From the NCBI GenBank assembly GCA_023846275.1, contig CM043865.1, positions 10,459,568-10,523,567 of the forward strand: a stretch of DNA of 64,000 nucleotides. The letters run 5' to 3'. Position numbers and translations under genes: made by a program. Position 1 is the stretch's first letter. Each line of letters opens with the position of its first letter. Shown here piece after piece: positions 61,601 through 64,000 of the stretch. The notes below the pieces were generated by a model, which was given only the letters and a program-made list of their open reading frames with translations, made no database searches and was not told the DNA's origin. Source of the stretch: Vanilla planifolia. Its lineage: Eukaryota > Streptophyta > Magnoliopsida > Asparagales > Orchidaceae.

Positions 61601-64000
61601 AGGATATATAAGATTTTTAAATTGTTTAGCATAATCAATACCTACATCTACCCATGGTCAACCTGATTAGTGTTCTACTAATAATCCACACCTATTCACC
61701 ATATTTGATGGGGGTAAACCTTACAACATGATATCTTTATCGTTGTAACTAGTTGGAGTACACCTTACAAAACCTTACAAAAGGAGCAATGCAACAATTT
61801 TAAAATTATTATAGCATATTTAACAAAATAAAGTTCACACCATTCACTTTAAGATCTATATGGCACAAACCAAGATGATGTTAAGGATATTATCAAACTA
61901 ATGAAACTTAATGTAATGTATGAAATGATAATAAGAGAATGCAATGTTGAAGCAATTGAAGAAACACTCTTCATAATTTAGCACATCCCATATTTATGAG
62001 TTTTTCTTGTTATCCTCATCCACAAGATTTAACAATTTAAGCATCATCACCAATCGATTTTTCTTGATTTTATCTGTTATTTATATGAATGAGTGAGTTA
62101 AATATAAATAAAATAGTCTTAATAACTATAATGAGATTTATAAAACAAGTCAAATAATAATTATGGGTTTTGACAATACATCACATTTGTAAACTAACAA
62201 AAATATGAAGACAATAGCATAAGAATAAGATTGTCCCAATGATACGACAATATTCCTAGCACAAATCATGTACTTATGTCTTATCATATAAGTGCAAGAA
62301 TTGTCTTTGTACTACACATCACAAATTCTTAGTATACTATTTTAATTATAAAATCATTATAATAAATGATCATAAAGATTACATTAGTACAATATAATCT
62401 ATCTTTATTACTCAAGTAGATTATACAAGTCTAATAATAGATCGTCATTGCACGATAATTTATTTTGTTCATAATTAAACTCTTAAAAAATTTTATATGA
62501 TGTGATCATATAATGACAAACTATTATATAATCATATAATAATTAACTTATCAACACTTAATAGGTTAATCGTACATACATAATAAAATTATCATAGTAG
62601 TCTAACAACTTTGTATCAATCTTCGTCCAAAATCCTTTATAAAAATGAATTGTACAAGCACGATACGTGAATTGCATCGTACAATAATATAGATCAATTT
62701 TATTGAGTGTTATTAGATAATGATTATCATTTCATATAACAAAATGAATGTAGTTTTCACTTAAAGCATTTGAAGTTATTTGTGATATGGACTTGATCAT
62801 ACAGATATGATATTATACTTCATACTATATGATGTAGTAATTATGAACACAAAACTAAGCATAGATATTATATAATAACTCTTTGTTTTATGATTAAACT
62901 ATAGAATTGTTATTTAAGTTAAGCATATGATTGTAATAGTATAATATATTAATTGTATATGTTCAACTAATTGTATATATTCAACCACAACTAAGTTTAT
63001 ATATATGACAAGTTTTAAGATAAAATGAACTAAATACTCATATGAAGGAGGCTTCATACACATACGATACTAGTGAATAGTGAACCCTCTAAATATCAAA
63101 GTAAACGTACAAGATTGATAACTTGTACAAATGAGTTTGCATGCTTATTCTAAGTTTAGCCGATAGTCACACTTGTATGATGAACTCATCATACCTATAT
63201 AATGTCATAAAAAGCTTCAACTTAAACTATGTTTGTAAGACTAACTGCATGTTATACAAGCATAATATTAACAATCATATCTTATGATCATTAGGTAGTG
63301 AAAAATAAGACTTATTTTACACTTAGTTTTATTAACTTAAGACTTGAATTAAACCTATAATAGCTTATAATGATGTTACTAGAATTTTAATATAGTTTTG
63401 AAAGACTTTATAACTCATGATTTGTCAAATTAGTGCATACATGAGTTAAGAGAATGTAGTCCTATGTTCCATATAAATGATAAATGATGAGTTTAACCTT
63501 TCAAACAAAGTTCATGTCTTAAAGATGAACTCTTGATGGGAAACTACTTAAGAGTTAAGATAAAAGCACAATGATATGTAAATTGAGCTAAGCTTAAATA
63601 AAGAATTTTTAATCATCTTCAAATTCCAAGTGCTTGAACCTTGTTCCATCTCACCATTCCTTACTTCCAAAACCAAATTCTATAAGTACACAATACTCCA
63701 AATGTTCAATAATAACAATAAGCTTTGTTTTAAGTTTATCAATCTCGAGAATACAACAATTAAAATCTTAATGATTACAAAATTGATGTTAAAATAAAGA
63801 TATTGCAATAAAGAACTTTAATAACATCAAATTAAAATAATCATTTAAGATGGAATAAGAGTTTGTAATGTGATCCAGCATCTTATTTTTATAATCAATG
63901 CAAAACTAGCATAATAACATGCACTCCATCATAGAAATAAGAAAAATATAGCATTATAACAGAGCTCCTTTTCTTCTTCTAAATCTTTTTCAACCTCTTC
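58661..64000. other. AT-rich intergenic DNA, no gene recognised
   Basis: There is a purine-rich stretch at 59935-60240 (GAGAAAGAGAAAAAAG and similar). A phrase pair at 59008-59090 (GGACCTCTCATTTAACATCC, then GGATCTCTCATGTAACACC) looks like a short duplication. At 61640-61790 are CTACATCTACCCATGG and repeated ACCTTACAA phrases of LTR style. No diagnostic transposon protein motif was found, and the frames at 59613-59804 and 59971-60168 are low complexity. Confidence 0.4.

Noticed and set aside
1..64000. A previously undescribed multigene system
   Set aside because: Only one functional gene is visible, and it belongs to a well-known family. The remaining content is repeats, insertions and intron sequence.

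Overview
This is nuclear DNA of a flowering plant, probably a monocot. It is very AT-rich, has exons separated by multi-kilobase introns, and is crowded with decayed LTR retrotransposons and LINEs. I cannot name the species. One real protein-coding gene is visible. The other open reading frames are shadows of its exons, chance frames in AT-rich repeats, or fragments of dead transposons.

The gene is a bifunctional mRNA-capping enzyme on the + strand. I rebuilt 17 coding exons with canonical GT..AG junctions. They join in one open frame of 2,022 bases (673 residues plus stop) from the ATG at 24245 to the TGA at 58297-58299. A GC-rich, ATG-free 5' leader begins near 15.5 kb, contains a telo-box, and is separated from the ATG by an intron of about 8.3 kb. 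The N-terminal half is a cysteine-phosphatase-type RNA 5'-triphosphatase (HCTHGHNRTG). The C-terminal half is a guanylyltransferase (KADGTR lysine motif, then motifs III to VI). All motifs are intact, so the gene looks functional.

Layout: 1-1776, the end of a long LTR (3' LTR or solo LTR) with an unusual array of three hairpins. 1777-14.2 kb, decayed repeats, including an antisense Ty3/gypsy reverse transcriptase at 11.85-12.42 kb whose catalytic aspartates are lost. 14.2-15.5 kb, extremely AT-rich DNA upstream of the gene. 15.5-58.7 kb, the capping-enzyme gene. 58.7-64 kb, AT-rich repeat-like DNA with no gene recognised.

The gene's size comes from its introns. The leader intron carries a decayed plastid 16S rRNA insertion (NUPT, 19.02-19.62 kb). 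The intron after coding exon 7 carries a LINE relic. The intron after exon 11 carries an antisense Ty1/copia relic and a second LINE relic. The intron after exon 15 carries an antisense copia relic and a sense-strand copia reverse transcriptase. Introns around the triphosphatase exons also hold tandem duplications of 92, 239 and 307 bases. I found no new enzymatic system. The most notable non-gene items are the LTR hairpin array with compensating stem changes and the plastid rRNA insertion.
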